In this document: piece by piece, positions 50,101-58,391 of the stretch
How the letters are laid out: the number at the start of each line of letters is the position of its first letter
How positions within the stretch are numbered: the stretch's first letter is position 1
Assembly (NCBI RefSeq): GCF_900174485.1
Contig: NZ_LT837803.1
Span: 1,751,305 to 1,815,304, forward strand
Direction of reading: 5' to 3'
Source of the DNA: Sterolibacterium denitrificans
Lineage (GTDB): Bacteria; Pseudomonadota; Gammaproteobacteria; Burkholderiales; Rhodocyclaceae
Length of the DNA: 64,000 bases
Notes under the pieces: model-generated
What the model was told of the DNA's origin: nothing
Database searches by the model: none
The model's input: the letters and a program-made list of their open reading frames with translations, nothing else
Position numbers and translations under genes: made by a program

Positions 50101-50136
50101 AAACGCCGCTTACTGCCGAATGGAGTGTCCTTGCCC

Positions 50137-50697
50137 ATGAACAAGCCGATGCAATCCCTGCGCCGTTGCGCTTTACACGGGCTGGTGGCCATCAGCCTGG
50201 CCCTTGCCTTGCCGGCGCTTACGCCTGCCGCCGCGGCCGAGGAAGTCGCCGCCCAGGCGGTCGGCAAGGAAATGCGTTGCCCGGTCTGTGGCATGTATCC
50301 CGCCCGCTATCCCAAGTGGATGACGCAGGTGATCTTCAAGGACGGCACCATGCGCGCCACCGATTCGCCGCTCGACCTGTTCCGCTTTCTGCACGACATG
50401 GCGAAATATGATCGCAAGCACGTGCGTGAAGATATCGCCGTGATTTATCTGAGCGACTACCTCAAAGGCGGCTGGGTCGATGCGAAGCGCGCATATTTCG
50501 TTGCCGGCTCCTCGGCGCGGGGGCCGATGAACAATGCCGATCTGCCGGCGTTCAATGGCCGCGAGGCGGCAGAGAAATTCGCCGGCGAGCAGGGCGGCAA
50601 GGTGCTGGGTTTCGAGCAGATCACTGCCGAACTCGTCGCCAACCTTGGTCATGATGATCATGGCGATCACGGCCATCATGACCATCATGGTCACTGA
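50137..50697 (+). CDS. Second NosL-family protein, periplasmic, His-rich tail
   Basis: 186 aa with a cleavable Sec signal (LVAISLALALPALTPAAAAEE) and no lipobox. The copper motif is the complete type (MRCPVCGMYPARYPKW), and the NosL core VIYLSDYLKGGWVDAKRAYFVAGSSARGPM follows. The C-terminus is a metal-binding tail with ten histidines in its last 16 residues (from GHDDHGD). A GTG or TTG slightly upstream could also start it, but ATG 50137 begins the signal peptide. It probably binds copper in the periplasm and complements the lipoprotein NosL. Confidence 0.85.
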   Translation: MNKPMQSLRRCALHGLVAISLALALPALTPAAAAEEVAAQAVGKEMRCPVCGMYPARYPKWMTQVIFKDGTMRATDSPLDLFRFLHDMAKYDRKHVREDIAVIYLSDYLKGGWVDAKRAYFVAGSSARGPMNNADLPAFNGREAAEKFAGEQGGKVLGFEQITAELVANLGHDDHGDHGHHDHHGH

Positions 50698-50725
50698 CTG
50701 AAACCGGGCAGCTCGCGTCCTCATC

Positions 50726-51745
50726 ATGAAGATATACACTACCGCGCCACTCGAAGATCCGCGTGCCGCGCGCAGGATCTACAAGGAACTGGAAGACATC
50801 GGGTACGACGGCGGTTTCTCCTTCGAGGCCAAGCACGACCCCTTCCTTGCGCTGGCGGTGGCCGCCGAGCACACCACCACGCTGCGTCTGGGCACGGCGA
50901 TCGCCATCGCCTTCGCGCGCAATCCGATGAATCTTGCCAACCTCGGCTACGACATGCAGTCGATCAGCGCCGGGCGCTTCGTGCTGGGTCTGGGCTCGCA
51001 GGTCAGGCCGCATATCGAGAAACGCTTCAGCAGCGTCTGGTCGCATCCGGCCGAGCGCATGCGCGAGATCGTGCTGGCGATCAAGGCCATCTGGGATTGC
51101 TGGGAGGGCAGGGCGCCGCTCGATTTCGAAGGCCGCTTCTACCGGCACACCCTGATGATTCCGGCTTTCAACCCCGGCCCGAATCCCTATGGCCCGCCGC
51201 CGATATTCACCGGCGGCTTCGGGCCGAAGATGACGGCGGTGGCCGGTGAAGTCTCCGATGGCTTCATCGCCCATCCCTTCAACACCCGCCGCTCGCTGCT
51301 GCAGAACACCCTGCCGGCCCTGCAGGACGGCCTGGCGAAATCGGGACGCCGGCGCACGGACATCGAAGTGATGTGCGCCACTTTGGTAGTCACCGCCGAT
51401 ACCGAGGAAGCGCTCGCCGCATCGAAACTGGCCGCGCGCAAGCAACTGGCTTTCTACGGCTCAACCCCAGCCTACCTGCCGACCCTGGCCGCCCATGGCT
51501 GGGAGACGCTGCATAACGAGCTCAACCGGCTTTCCAAGGCCGGACGCTGGGACGACATGACCGCGCTGATCGGCGACGACATACTCAACGAAATCGCCGT
51601 GGTCGGCGAACGCCACGAAATCCCCAGCAAACTCAAAACCCGCCTGGAAGGCATCGCCGACAGCGTCAGCCTCACCCACAACCGCAGCCCCGACCCCAGC
51701 CACTGGGCCGACGTGGTGCGGGCGATGAAGGCGGGAGAGAAGTAG
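50726..51745 (+). CDS. LLM-class flavin-dependent oxidoreductase
   Basis: Luciferase-like monooxygenase family protein (339 aa), a TIM barrel using FMN or F420. The typical segments are LGTAIAIAFARNPMNLANLGYDMQSISAGRFVLGLGSQV, FEGRFYRHTLM and FTGGFGPKMTAVAGEVSDGFIAHPF. It resembles the subfamily annotated as F420-dependent LLM oxidoreductases, but no F420 genes are in the window and the substrate is unknown. It starts 28 bases after the nosL-like gene and could be cotranscribed with it. Confidence 0.87.
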   Translation: MKIYTTAPLEDPRAARRIYKELEDIGYDGGFSFEAKHDPFLALAVAAEHTTTLRLGTAIAIAFARNPMNLANLGYDMQSISAGRFVLGLGSQVRPHIEKRFSSVWSHPAERMREIVLAIKAIWDCWEGRAPLDFEGRFYRHTLMIPAFNPGPNPYGPPPIFTGGFGPKMTAVAGEVSDGFIAHPFNTRRSLLQNTLPALQDGLAKSGRRRTDIEVMCATLVVTADTEEALAASKLAARKQLAFYGSTPAYLPTLAAHGWETLHNELNRLSKAGRWDDMTALIGDDILNEIAVVGERHEIPSKLKTRLEGIADSVSLTHNRSPDPSHWADVVRAMKAGEK

Positions 51746-52230
51746 GTAAATCAGCGAAGCGCTGGTTCACCCCGTTATCACCAGGTTCGCAGGGCCGCGG
51801 TGATCCGGTGTTCGTTGATTCGTTCGTCGATTCCACAGGTGGTATGGTTTGCCATCAGAGATTGTTATTTTATTTTCTCCTGGCATAAAAGCTCATCCAG
51901 TAGTGACATTTGTCATGAAGTGGGATGAAATAGCGTACCCATTGCGTATACTTCGCTTCGATTCGTATGTTGTAATACTTTAGTCAAAACTGACTTTGCA
52001 GTGTTGCAGGCTGTGTCAAGGTGTATCAGGTTCAGATGTGCTTAGTCATTAGGTATCACAATGAACCGCATTTCGGCAGTATCGTAAAAAAGTTAAACGC
52101 TGCTCCTTTAGACCAGGCATTGTTAGAAACCCCATTTTGGTACTTCGGTACCGTTACTGTGCTCAATTTGCACGGCCAACTTGGGATGGGTAAGTCCATT
52201 TCATTTATTAGGGCGCAGGGGGGGGGCTAT
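51746..52230. other. AT-richer gene-free stretch leading into the cassette patch
   Basis: Composition falls well below that of the flanks from about 51890. An inverted repeat at 51776-51818 (TATCACC ... GGTGATCC) may end the LLM-gene transcript. A weak open frame from 52021 has no coding features. GTTAGAA at 52122-52128 could be the degenerate right end of an attC or attI site. No integrase gene or fragment is visible. Confidence 0.45.
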
Positions 52231-52568
52231 ATGCGACCGGTTTTCATTATTTTGATTCCGCTTCTTGTATTGCCTTTTCATGCGACGGCGCATAGTGGCG
52301 GCCTAGATAAGAGTGGCTGTCATACCAACCGTAAGACCGGTGACTACCATTGCCATCGCGGCTCTCCCGCCCCTCAACGTAACTTCCATGCTCCGGAGAG
52401 TCATCTGTTAACTTCCAGTCCCACACGCAGATCAGGCGTTTTGCCAATTGCACAGAGGCGCGTGCTGCCGGTGCTGCACCTGTTCGGAGCGGCGACCCCG
52501 GTTATGGCCCACACCTTGATCGTGACAATGATGGAGTTGGGTGTGAACCATATCGCGGACGTAGGTAG
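52231..52568 (+). pseudogene. Frameshifted YHYH / Excalibur-domain secreted protein
   Basis: The first frame (ATG 52231) gives a signal peptide MRPVFIILIPLLVLPFHATA and the motif HSGGLDKSGCHTNRKTGDYHCHRG, the small histidine-rich YHYH-type domain. From about 52385-52440 the family match moves to another frame, which reads FANCTEARAAGAAPVRSGDPGY, then the Excalibur calcium-binding signature LDRDNDGVGCE, ending at a TAG at 52566-52568. The two domains are commonly joined in one secreted protein, so a single frameshift (-1 sense) probably separates them here. It may be a true mutation or a sequencing error. The stop lies eight bases before an attC-like site, as in a gene cassette. Confidence 0.65.
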
Positions 52569-52575
52569 ATTGCCT

Positions 52576-52638
52576 CCCTAACAATTTCTTTTAGCCATCA
52601 CCGCCGCTTTGAGGCGCGGCTTAACTCAGGTGTTGGGC
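52576..52638. mobile_element. attC-like recombination site 1
   Basis: Left box CCCTAAC (52576-52582, one mismatch to RYYYAAC) and right box GTTGGGC (52632-52638, exact GTTRRRY), with an internal dyad GCCGC / GCGGC and the typical TTAACTCAGG before the right box; 63 bp in all. Confidence 0.6.
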
Positions 52639-52655
52639 GTCACTATCAATCAACC

Positions 52656-53018
52656 GTGGTTAAGTACCTATCTAACATTTTTCTTCTCGTTGCTGTAGCC
52701 GCGTTGGCTGTGGCGCTCTCATTTTGGGCGAGCTTCGTTACTTCCAAGTGGCACTGGTTTGGGCGGTCAGGGGCTATCGTTACAATGGCTGGCGTCATTC
52801 TCAGTGTTCGGCCTTTGATCCGCCTGGGTTTTTCAGAATGGTTCCGGTCATTGAGCGTTATCGACGGTGGGTACATTGAACCTACCCCGAAAGAAATTGA
52901 AGCCGAACGGCAATCGAAGCTCGATGCCACAGCATCTCACATTGGCGTCTACATGGCCTTAATTGGAACCCTGGTCTGGGCCTACGGCGACCTCATCGGA
53001 GGGTTGTCGTCGCAGTGA
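52656..53018 (+). CDS. Small membrane protein of unknown function (cassette gene)
   Basis: 120 aa from a GTG start. Two or three hydrophobic segments are seen: about 7-28 (LLVAVAALAVALSFWASFV), about 36-52, and one near the C-terminus (IGVYMALIGTLVWAYGDLI). Between them is a charged loop with PTPKEIEAERQSKLD. No ribosome site is evident. The stop is two bases before an attC-like left box, typical of integron cassettes. No known family recognised. Confidence 0.65.
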   Translation: MVKYLSNIFLLVAVAALAVALSFWASFVTSKWHWFGRSGAIVTMAGVILSVRPLIRLGFSEWFRSLSVIDGGYIEPTPKEIEAERQSKLDATASHIGVYMALIGTLVWAYGDLIGGLSSQ

Positions 53019-53019
53019 C

Positions 53020-53026
53020 GCCCAAC
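53020..53026. mobile_element. Left half of a decayed attC site
   Basis: GCCCAAC is an exact RYYYAAC box, and the following CCTGCGGTCGAG resembles an attC left arm, but no GTT core follows before the next gene at 53104. The right half seems lost. Confidence 0.45.
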
Positions 53027-53103
53027 CCTGCGGTCGAGCTGCTTCAAGCATAAAGCTGCCGAGGCAGATCACCTTGAATGCTAGCTTCCCAAGAAGGAAA
53101 ACC

Positions 53104-53523
53104 ATGTTCACTCCAGACCACCTTAACAAGTATGGAACCGAGAACTTGCCTGGTTACCTGGGTATCGTCATCACACATGTTGGCCTGTCGGAAGTCAGGG
53201 CTGAACTGCTCGTGAAGCCGCACCTCATGGCGCCAAACGGGTTCCTGCATGCGGGGAGTGTCGTTACGCTTGCCGATACATCAGCGGGTTATGGCTGTAT
53301 CGCCAACCTCCCAGCGGGTGCAACGGGGTTCACCACGATCGAGCTCAAGTCCAACCATCTGGGCACAGCCAGGGAAGGAACGGTCGAATGTACTGCTACG
53401 GCGGTGCATCTCGGCAAGACAACCCAGGTTTGGGATGCCACGGTTACTCACAGGGAGTCGGGAAAGACGATTGCGTTGTTTCGGTGTACCCAAATGATCA
53501 TCTATGCAAGGTCGGGTGCTTGA
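53104..53523 (+). CDS. PaaI-type hotdog thioesterase (cassette gene)
   Basis: 139-aa single hotdog domain of the PaaI/YbgC-like acyl-CoA thioesterases. The signature GFLHAGSVVTLADTSAGYGC carries the catalytic-region His-Ala-Gly and the Asp of the helix; the central strands FTTIELKSNHLGTAREGTV follow. Start ATG 53104 has AGAAGGA upstream. Its stop codon lies within the left box of attC site 3. The substrate is unknown. Confidence 0.88.
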   Translation: MFTPDHLNKYGTENLPGYLGIVITHVGLSEVRAELLVKPHLMAPNGFLHAGSVVTLADTSAGYGCIANLPAGATGFTTIELKSNHLGTAREGTVECTATAVHLGKTTQVWDATVTHRESGKTIALFRCTQMIIYARSGA

Positions 53524-53570
53524 CGATTCATTCAAGCCGATGTCGCTTCGCGGTGTGGCAGGCGTTGGCT
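53518..53570. mobile_element. attC-like recombination site 3
   Basis: GCTTGAC (53518-53524) and GTTGGCT (53564-53570) each differ from the attC core boxes at one base. The interior ATTCATTCAAGCCGA...TCGCTTCGCGG closely resembles well-known attC interiors. The thioesterase stop codon lies inside the left box. Confidence 0.65.
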
Positions 53571-53575
53571 ACGAT

Positions 53576-54076
53576 TCAAAGCAAGCTCGCAAAGTGTGAC
53601 CGCGGCAGCATCCAACGACCAGGCTGGCCGGGAAGTTCGATGAAGCCCAAGTGTTGGTAGAACGCAGCCGCTTGGAGAGACTTGGCGTCCGCTACGATGG
53701 CGGCTACCGCCAGCGTTTTACTGGCGGCAACAACGCGCTTGCAGGCATCCGCCAGCAGAATTGAGCCGATTCCCTGGCCATGGAACTGCCGCTGCACTGC
53801 CAAGCGGCCAAGCAGTGCCACTGGTACCGGATAGCGCGGCAGTTTTTTGCGCCATTTCTCGGGCAATGTTTCTGCTGCGATGCTGGCGGCACTGAGCGTG
53901 TAGAAACCGATCACCACCTGGGGTTGTTTGGCCGGACTGGCTACAAAAGCCCGCGCTACGCCACGCTTGATGTCTTGGCTTGCATAGCGTTTCAGGTATT
54001 CATTGAGCGCTTGTTCTCCACAATCGAAATCCGCCGTCTGCGCGTTACCGTCAAACGCACGAATGGAGTAGGCCAT
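53576..54076 (-). CDS. GNAT acetyltransferase toxin, TacT-like
   Basis: 166-aa GCN5-type acetyltransferase of the group that forms toxin-antitoxin pairs with DUF1778 proteins; known members acetylate aminoacyl-tRNA. The family pattern is FDCGEQALNEYLKRYA near the start, VIGFYTLSAASI, the acetyl-CoA loop RQFHGQGIGSILL and the late Tyr region AAAFYQHLGFIEL. It starts directly after the stop codon of the antitoxin gene. The right edge of attC site 3 is only five bases from its end. Confidence 0.9.
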   Translation of the reverse strand: MAYSIRAFDGNAQTADFDCGEQALNEYLKRYASQDIKRGVARAFVASPAKQPQVVIGFYTLSAASIAAETLPEKWRKKLPRYPVPVALLGRLAVQRQFHGQGIGSILLADACKRVVAASKTLAVAAIVADAKSLQAAAFYQHLGFIELPGQPGRWMLPRSHFASLL

Positions 54077-54352
54077 TTATTGCGCGTACTTGGCGTGGCG
54101 GGCGAACGCGCGCTGCAATGCCGGGTTGGCTTGGGCCGGTGCATCCAGCGCGTGCAGGAATGCGGCGAAGTCGTCGTGAGACAGGGTAATGGCTTCGTGC
54201 GCCTGTACGACCGACTGAGCCTGCTCCACGGCATTTCTGAGCACGAATTCGGATACGCTCATATGGGCATACGCCGCCGCTTTGTCGAGCAAGCGGCGAA
54301 TCTCCTGGTCGCAGCGGATGTGTAGCCGGACATCTTTGGCAAGGCTGGTCAT
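54077..54352 (-). CDS. DUF1778 antitoxin, TacA-like
   Basis: 91-aa ribbon-helix-helix protein. The N-terminal DNA-binding part VRLHIRCDQEIRRLLDKAAAYAHMSVSEFVLRNAVEQA is characteristic of DUF1778, and the C-terminal tail (HDDFAAFLHALDAP) is the part that binds and neutralises the acetyltransferase. It precedes the toxin with no gap and should repress their shared promoter. Confidence 0.92.
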   Translation of the reverse strand: MTSLAKDVRLHIRCDQEIRRLLDKAAAYAHMSVSEFVLRNAVEQAQSVVQAHEAITLSHDDFAAFLHALDAPAQANPALQRAFARHAKYAQ

Positions 54353-54456
54353 GATGGACTCCTGATGGCAACTTGGCTTGATTGTGCGCCATTTGTACGC
54401 ACAAAGTCAAATCAGGTAGTAAGCAGCCTTCTACGTTTCCAAGTCGGCAAATATTG

Positions 54457-54490
54457 AAAAAGCCCAACCGAATAAACGGTTGGGCTTTTT
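54457..54490. terminator. Bidirectional terminator between acnB and the toxin-antitoxin genes
   Basis: AAAAAGCCCAACCG / CGGTTGGGCTTTTT forms a perfect 14-bp stem with a six-base loop, with A and T runs on both sides. It serves the end of minus-strand acnB. Its GCCCAAC/GTTGGGC arms look like attC boxes but are simply the hairpin. Confidence 0.85.
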
Positions 54491-54546
54491 GATGAGGCTG
54501 GCAACAAACAGTAGCAACAAGCAGCTTCGTGCTCGGCCCCCGGTCT

Positions 54547-57144
54547 TCAGACCTGGATGGTGTCGGCCACGTCGCGGAAGTCTTCGATCTGGTCGAAGTT
54601 CATATAACGATAGATGTCATCCGCATGCTGGTTGATGACGCCGATGTTCGCCAGGTATTCCTCGCGCGTCGGAATCTTGCCGAGCATGGCGCAGACGGCG
54701 GCGAGTTCGGCGGAGCCGAGGTAGACGCGGGTGTCGATGCCCAGGCGGTTCGGGAAGTTGCGCGTCGAGGTCGACATCGCCGTGCTGCCCTTGCGGATTT
54801 GCGCCTGGTTGCCCATGCACAGCGAGCAGCCGGGCATTTCCATGCGCGCGCCGGTGCGGCCGAGCACGCCGTAGTGGCCTTCTTCGGTGAGCACCTGCGC
54901 GTCCATCTTGGTTGGCGGCGCGATCCACAGGCGCGTGGGCAGGTCGGTCTTGCCTTCGAGCAGCTTGCTGGCGGCGCGGAAGTGGCCGATGTTGGTCATG
55001 CAGCTGCCGATGAAGACTTCGTCGATCTTGTCGCCGGCGACTTCGGAGAGCGGCTTGACGTCGTCCGGGTCGTTCGGACAGGCGACGATCGGTTCCTTGA
55101 CGTCCGCGAGGTCGATCTCGATGACCGCCGCGTACTCGGCGTCGGCGTCGGCCTTCAGCAGTTCGGGCTTGGCGATCCAGGCTTCCATGGCCTTGATGCG
55201 GCGCTCCAGCGAGCGCTGGTCCTGGTAGCCGTTGGCGATCATCCACTTCATCAGGGTGATGTTGGAGGTCATGTACTCGATGATCGGTTCCTTGTCCAGA
55301 TGCACGGTGCAACCGGCGGCGGAGCGCTCGGCCGAGGCGTCGGAGAGCTCGAAAGCCTGTTCCACCTTGAGCTTGGGCAGGCCTTCGATTTCCAGGATGC
55401 GGCCGGAGAAGATGTTCTTCTTGCCCTGTTTTTCCACGGTCAGCATGCCCTGGCGGATGGCGTAGAGCGGGATGGCATTGACCAGGTCGCGCAGGGTGAC
55501 GCCGGGCTGCAGTTCGCCCTTGAAGCGCACCAGCACGGATTCGGGCATGTCCAGCGGCATCACGCCGGTGGCGGCGGCGAAGGCGACGAGGCCGGAACCA
55601 GCCGGGAAGGAGATGCCGATGGGGAAACGCGTATGCGAGTCGCCGCCGGTGCCGACGGTATCCGGCAGCAGCAGGCGGTTGAGCCAGGAGTGGATGACGC
55701 CATCGCCCGGACGCAGGGCCACGCCGCCGCGCGTGCTGATGAATTGCGGCAGCTCATGGTGCATCTTGACGTCGACGGGCTTCGGGTAGGCCGCGGTGTG
55801 GCAGAAGGACTGCATCACCATGTCGGCGGAGAAGCCGAGGCAGGCGAGATCCTTGAGTTCGTCGCGGGTCATCGGGCCGGTGGTGTCCTGTGAGCCCACG
55901 GTCGTCATCCTGGGTTCGCAGTAGGTGCCCGGGCGGATGCCTTGCTGCCGGCCATTCGCCTCGGGCAGGCCGCAGGCGCGGCCAACCATTTTCTGCGCCA
56001 GGGTGTAGCCCTTGCCGGAGTCCGCCGGGCTCTGCGGTAGACGGAACAGGGTGGAGGGCGGCAGACCCAGTGCTTCGCGCGCCTTGCCCGTCAGGCCGCG
56101 GCCGATGATCAGCGGAATGCGGCCGCCGGCGCGGACTTCGTCGAAGATGACGTCCGACTTGACCTTGAATTCGGCGATGACGGCGCCGTTCTTCAGCGCC
56201 TTGCCTTCGTAGGGGCGCAGTTCGATGACATCGCCCATGTCCATCTGCGAGACATTCAGCTCGATCGGCAGGGCGCCGGCATCTTCCATGGTGTTGTAGA
56301 AGATCGGGGCGATCTTGCTGCCCAGGCAGACGCCGCCGAAGCGCTTGTTCGGCACATAGGGGATGTCCTCGCCGGTGAACCACAGCACCGAGTTGGTGGC
56401 GGACTTGCGCGAGGAGCCGGTGCCAACCACGTCGCCGACGTAGGCGATCAGATTGCCCTTGGCCTTCAGGCCGTCGAGCTGTTTGATCGGGCCGATCTTG
56501 CCCGGCTCGTCGGCTTCGATGCCGGGGCGCGGATTTTTCAGCATGGCCAGCGCGTGCAGCGGGATGTCCGGACGGCTCCAGGCATCGGGCGCGGGGGAGA
56601 GGTCATCGGTATTGGTTTCGCCGCTGACCTTGAAGACGGTCAGCGTCATGCTCTGCGGCACTTCCGGGCGCGAGGTGAACCACTCGGCATCGGCCCAGGA
56701 TTGCAGGACGCGCTTGGCATTGGCGCTGCCGGCATCGGCTTTTTCCTTGATGTCGTGGAAGGCATCGAAGACCAGCAGGGTGGTGGCCAATCCCTGGGCG
56801 GCGACGCTGCCCAAGACGGTATCGTCGAGCAGGTCGATGAGCGGCCTGACGTTATAGCCGCCGAGCATGGTGCCGAATAGTTCGGTGGCTTTTGCAGGGC
56901 TGATAAGCGGGCATTTTTCCGTGCCGAAGGCCAGCGCGGCGAGGTAGGAAGCCTTGACCTTGGCGGCAGCATCGACACCGGCCGGCACGCGATGGGTGAT
57001 CAGGTCGAGCAGGCTGTCTTCTTCGCCCTTGGGCGGATTCTTCAGCAGTTCGATGAGATCGGCGGTTTGCTGGGCGGAAAGGGGCAGCGGCGGGATACCC
57101 AGGGCGGCGCGTTCGGCGACGTGTTGGCGGTAGGCTGTGAGCAT
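54547..57144 (-). CDS. acnB: Aconitate hydratase B
   Basis: Bifunctional aconitase / 2-methylisocitrate dehydratase (865 aa, E. coli-like length) of the TCA cycle. The N-terminal HEAT-like domain ([18 protein letters not shown]) and the swivel domain unique to AcnB are followed by the catalytic core: [31 protein letters not shown], and 4Fe-4S cysteines in [16 protein letters not shown] and [11 protein letters not shown]. It is the last gene of a minus-strand block with the CoA-ester lyase and mdh. Confidence 0.97.
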   Translation of the reverse strand: MLTAYRQHVAERAALGIPPLPLSAQQTADLIELLKNPPKGEEDSLLDLITHRVPAGVDAAAKVKASYLAALAFGTEKCPLISPAKATELFGTMLGGYNVRPLIDLLDDTVLGSVAAQGLATTLLVFDAFHDIKEKADAGSANAKRVLQSWADAEWFTSRPEVPQSMTLTVFKVSGETNTDDLSPAPDAWSRPDIPLHALAMLKNPRPGIEADEPGKIGPIKQLDGLKAKGNLIAYVGDVVGTGSSRKSATNSVLWFTGEDIPYVPNKRFGGVCLGSKIAPIFYNTMEDAGALPIELNVSQMDMGDVIELRPYEGKALKNGAVIAEFKVKSDVIFDEVRAGGRIPLIIGRGLTGKAREALGLPPSTLFRLPQSPADSGKGYTLAQKMVGRACGLPEANGRQQGIRPGTYCEPRMTTVGSQDTTGPMTRDELKDLACLGFSADMVMQSFCHTAAYPKPVDVKMHHELPQFISTRGGVALRPGDGVIHSWLNRLLLPDTVGTGGDSHTRFPIGISFPAGSGLVAFAAATGVMPLDMPESVLVRFKGELQPGVTLRDLVNAIPLYAIRQGMLTVEKQGKKNIFSGRILEIEGLPKLKVEQAFELSDASAERSAAGCTVHLDKEPIIEYMTSNITLMKWMIANGYQDQRSLERRIKAMEAWIAKPELLKADADAEYAAVIEIDLADVKEPIVACPNDPDDVKPLSEVAGDKIDEVFIGSCMTNIGHFRAASKLLEGKTDLPTRLWIAPPTKMDAQVLTEEGHYGVLGRTGARMEMPGCSLCMGNQAQIRKGSTAMSTSTRNFPNRLGIDTRVYLGSAELAAVCAMLGKIPTREEYLANIGVINQHADDIYRYMNFDQIEDFRDVADTIQV

Positions 57145-57186
57145 GGTGACTTCCTTTGTCTGCAGGGACGTTTGGGGTGCTTGGGA

Positions 57187-58185
57187 TTAAAAGAAACGCT
57201 GTTGCGCATCGGCTGGCAAGGACATGCCGGTGGCCAGCGCGCGACTGAGCAATTCCCAGTAATAGCGGAACGAGGCGCGGTCGTGCAGCTTGCCGGCGTG
57301 CTGGATCGGTCCCCAGTCGGCATCCTGCGCGGCGGCCAGGATTTCGGCGGCTTCGCTGACTTCGGCGAAGTCGGGGCGCATGGCGTCGACGATGGGCTGG
57401 ATCTGGTTGGGATGGATGCTCCACATGCGCAGATAGCCGAATTCCTCGCGCGCGCGGCGGGCATCCTCGCGTACCACGGCGGGATCGCGGATTTCGACGC
57501 TGACGTTGTGCGCCGGCATGATGCCGTTGCCGAGCGCGGCGGCGGCGATTTCGCATTTGGCGCGTACCACCAGCGGGTGCTGGAACTGCCCCGGCGTGCG
57601 CATGGCGCTGGCGGGAATCGCGCCGTGGTGGGCGGAGACGAAATCCATCAGGCCGAAGTCGAGCGAATCGACGAAGGGCAGGGCGGCGATCTGCCAGGCT
57701 TCGCGCAGCGCGCCGGGGGTTTCGATCAGCACGTGCAGCGGGATCCGCTGCGTATGGCCGCGTTTGCGCTGCACGGCGGTGACGATGGCGTATTGGGCCA
57801 GCACATCGTCGATGCCGCGCACCTTGGGCAGTACGATGTAGGCGATGCGTTCGCCGGCGGTACCGACGATGATTTCCAGGTCGTCTCGCCAGTGCGGATG
57901 GGTGACGTCATGGATGCGCGCGCCGACCCGGCCGTAGCGGTTGGCCTCGCTCATGATGCGCGCGGCCACCATGGCGGCGTGCTCGCCTTCGCGGCCGGCC
58001 GGCGCGCCGTCCTCGCAATCGCAGGTGATGTCGAAGATCGGCCCGAGTTCGGTTTGCAGGGCCAGCGCCTTGTCGATCAGTTTTTCGCTGCCGGCGTAGT
58101 GTTCGCAGGCGTTCAGGGCGGGAAAAGGCCGCGCCGGGTCGCTACCCGAGTACAGCACGTCGGCGGGATGGAGGCGAGTGTTCAT
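57187..58185 (-). CDS. HpcH/HpaI-family CoA-ester lyase (CitE/malyl-CoA lyase-like)
   Basis: 332-aa TIM-barrel lyase. Family residues are visible in IFDITCDCEDGAPAGREGEHA (acidic metal site), YIVLPKVRGIDDV, LIETPGALREAW (metal-binding Glu) and a terminal region with WSIHPNQIQPI. It belongs to the citrate lyase beta / L-malyl-CoA / beta-methylmalyl-CoA lyase group. There are no other citrate lyase subunits, so a stand-alone CoA-ester lyase is more likely. It is 42 bases upstream of acnB and codirectional; the frame upstream of ATG 58185 is not coding. Substrate unresolved. Confidence 0.82.
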   Translation of the reverse strand: MNTRLHPADVLYSGSDPARPFPALNACEHYAGSEKLIDKALALQTELGPIFDITCDCEDGAPAGREGEHAAMVAARIMSEANRYGRVGARIHDVTHPHWRDDLEIIVGTAGERIAYIVLPKVRGIDDVLAQYAIVTAVQRKRGHTQRIPLHVLIETPGALREAWQIAALPFVDSLDFGLMDFVSAHHGAIPASAMRTPGQFQHPLVVRAKCEIAAAALGNGIMPAHNVSVEIRDPAVVREDARRAREEFGYLRMWSIHPNQIQPIVDAMRPDFAEVSEAAEILAAAQDADWGPIQHAGKLHDRASFRYYWELLSRALATGMSLPADAQQRFF

Positions 58186-58240
58186 GAGGGAATGATCAAG
58201 CCATGCCTGTTGTTGGCGATTGTTGAAACGGTTCACTTTC

Positions 58241-58316
58241 GTCATTCCCGCGCAAGCGGGAATCCAGCGCTGTTCCAATCGTCGAAGGCATGGATTCCCG
58301 CCTGCGCGGGAATGAC
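58241..58316. repeat. REP-like palindromic element
   Basis: GTCATTCCCGCG...GCGGGAATCCA on the left is mirrored by TGGATTCCCGCC...GCGCGGGAATGAC on the right, 76 bp in all, in the gap between mdh and the CoA-ester lyase gene. Each arm is itself a small palindrome. It may uncouple the two genes. Confidence 0.8.
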
Positions 58317-58391
58317 GATGCTCTCGGCAAGGAGGCTGGCTGGGGTATCCCGTGGGGAGATGCACCGGCCAGCGCCTTGCTTTTCCGCGGC

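Larger units (their letters stand above)
52231..53570. mobile_element. Integron gene-cassette remnant (attC cluster without integrase)
   Basis: Three short genes read in the same direction, each ending within a few bases of an attC-like site (52576-52638, a left half at 53020-53026, and 53518-53570). Composition differs from the flanks. This matches clusters of attC sites lacking an integron integrase. Confidence 0.6.

Noticed and set aside
51776-51818. attI or integrase-adjacent site at the left edge of the cassette patch
   Set aside because: Only an inverted repeat is visible; no integrase gene or simple-site boxes could be recognised.
52021-52230. N-terminal extension of the YHYH-type gene
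   Set aside because: The stretch has no protein character, and a signal peptide starts at ATG 52231 after a G-rich ribosome site.
54457-54490. attC site formed by GCCCAAC and GTTGGGC
   Set aside because: The boxes are the two arms of a perfect terminator stem with A/T runs, only six bases apart, too close for an attC.
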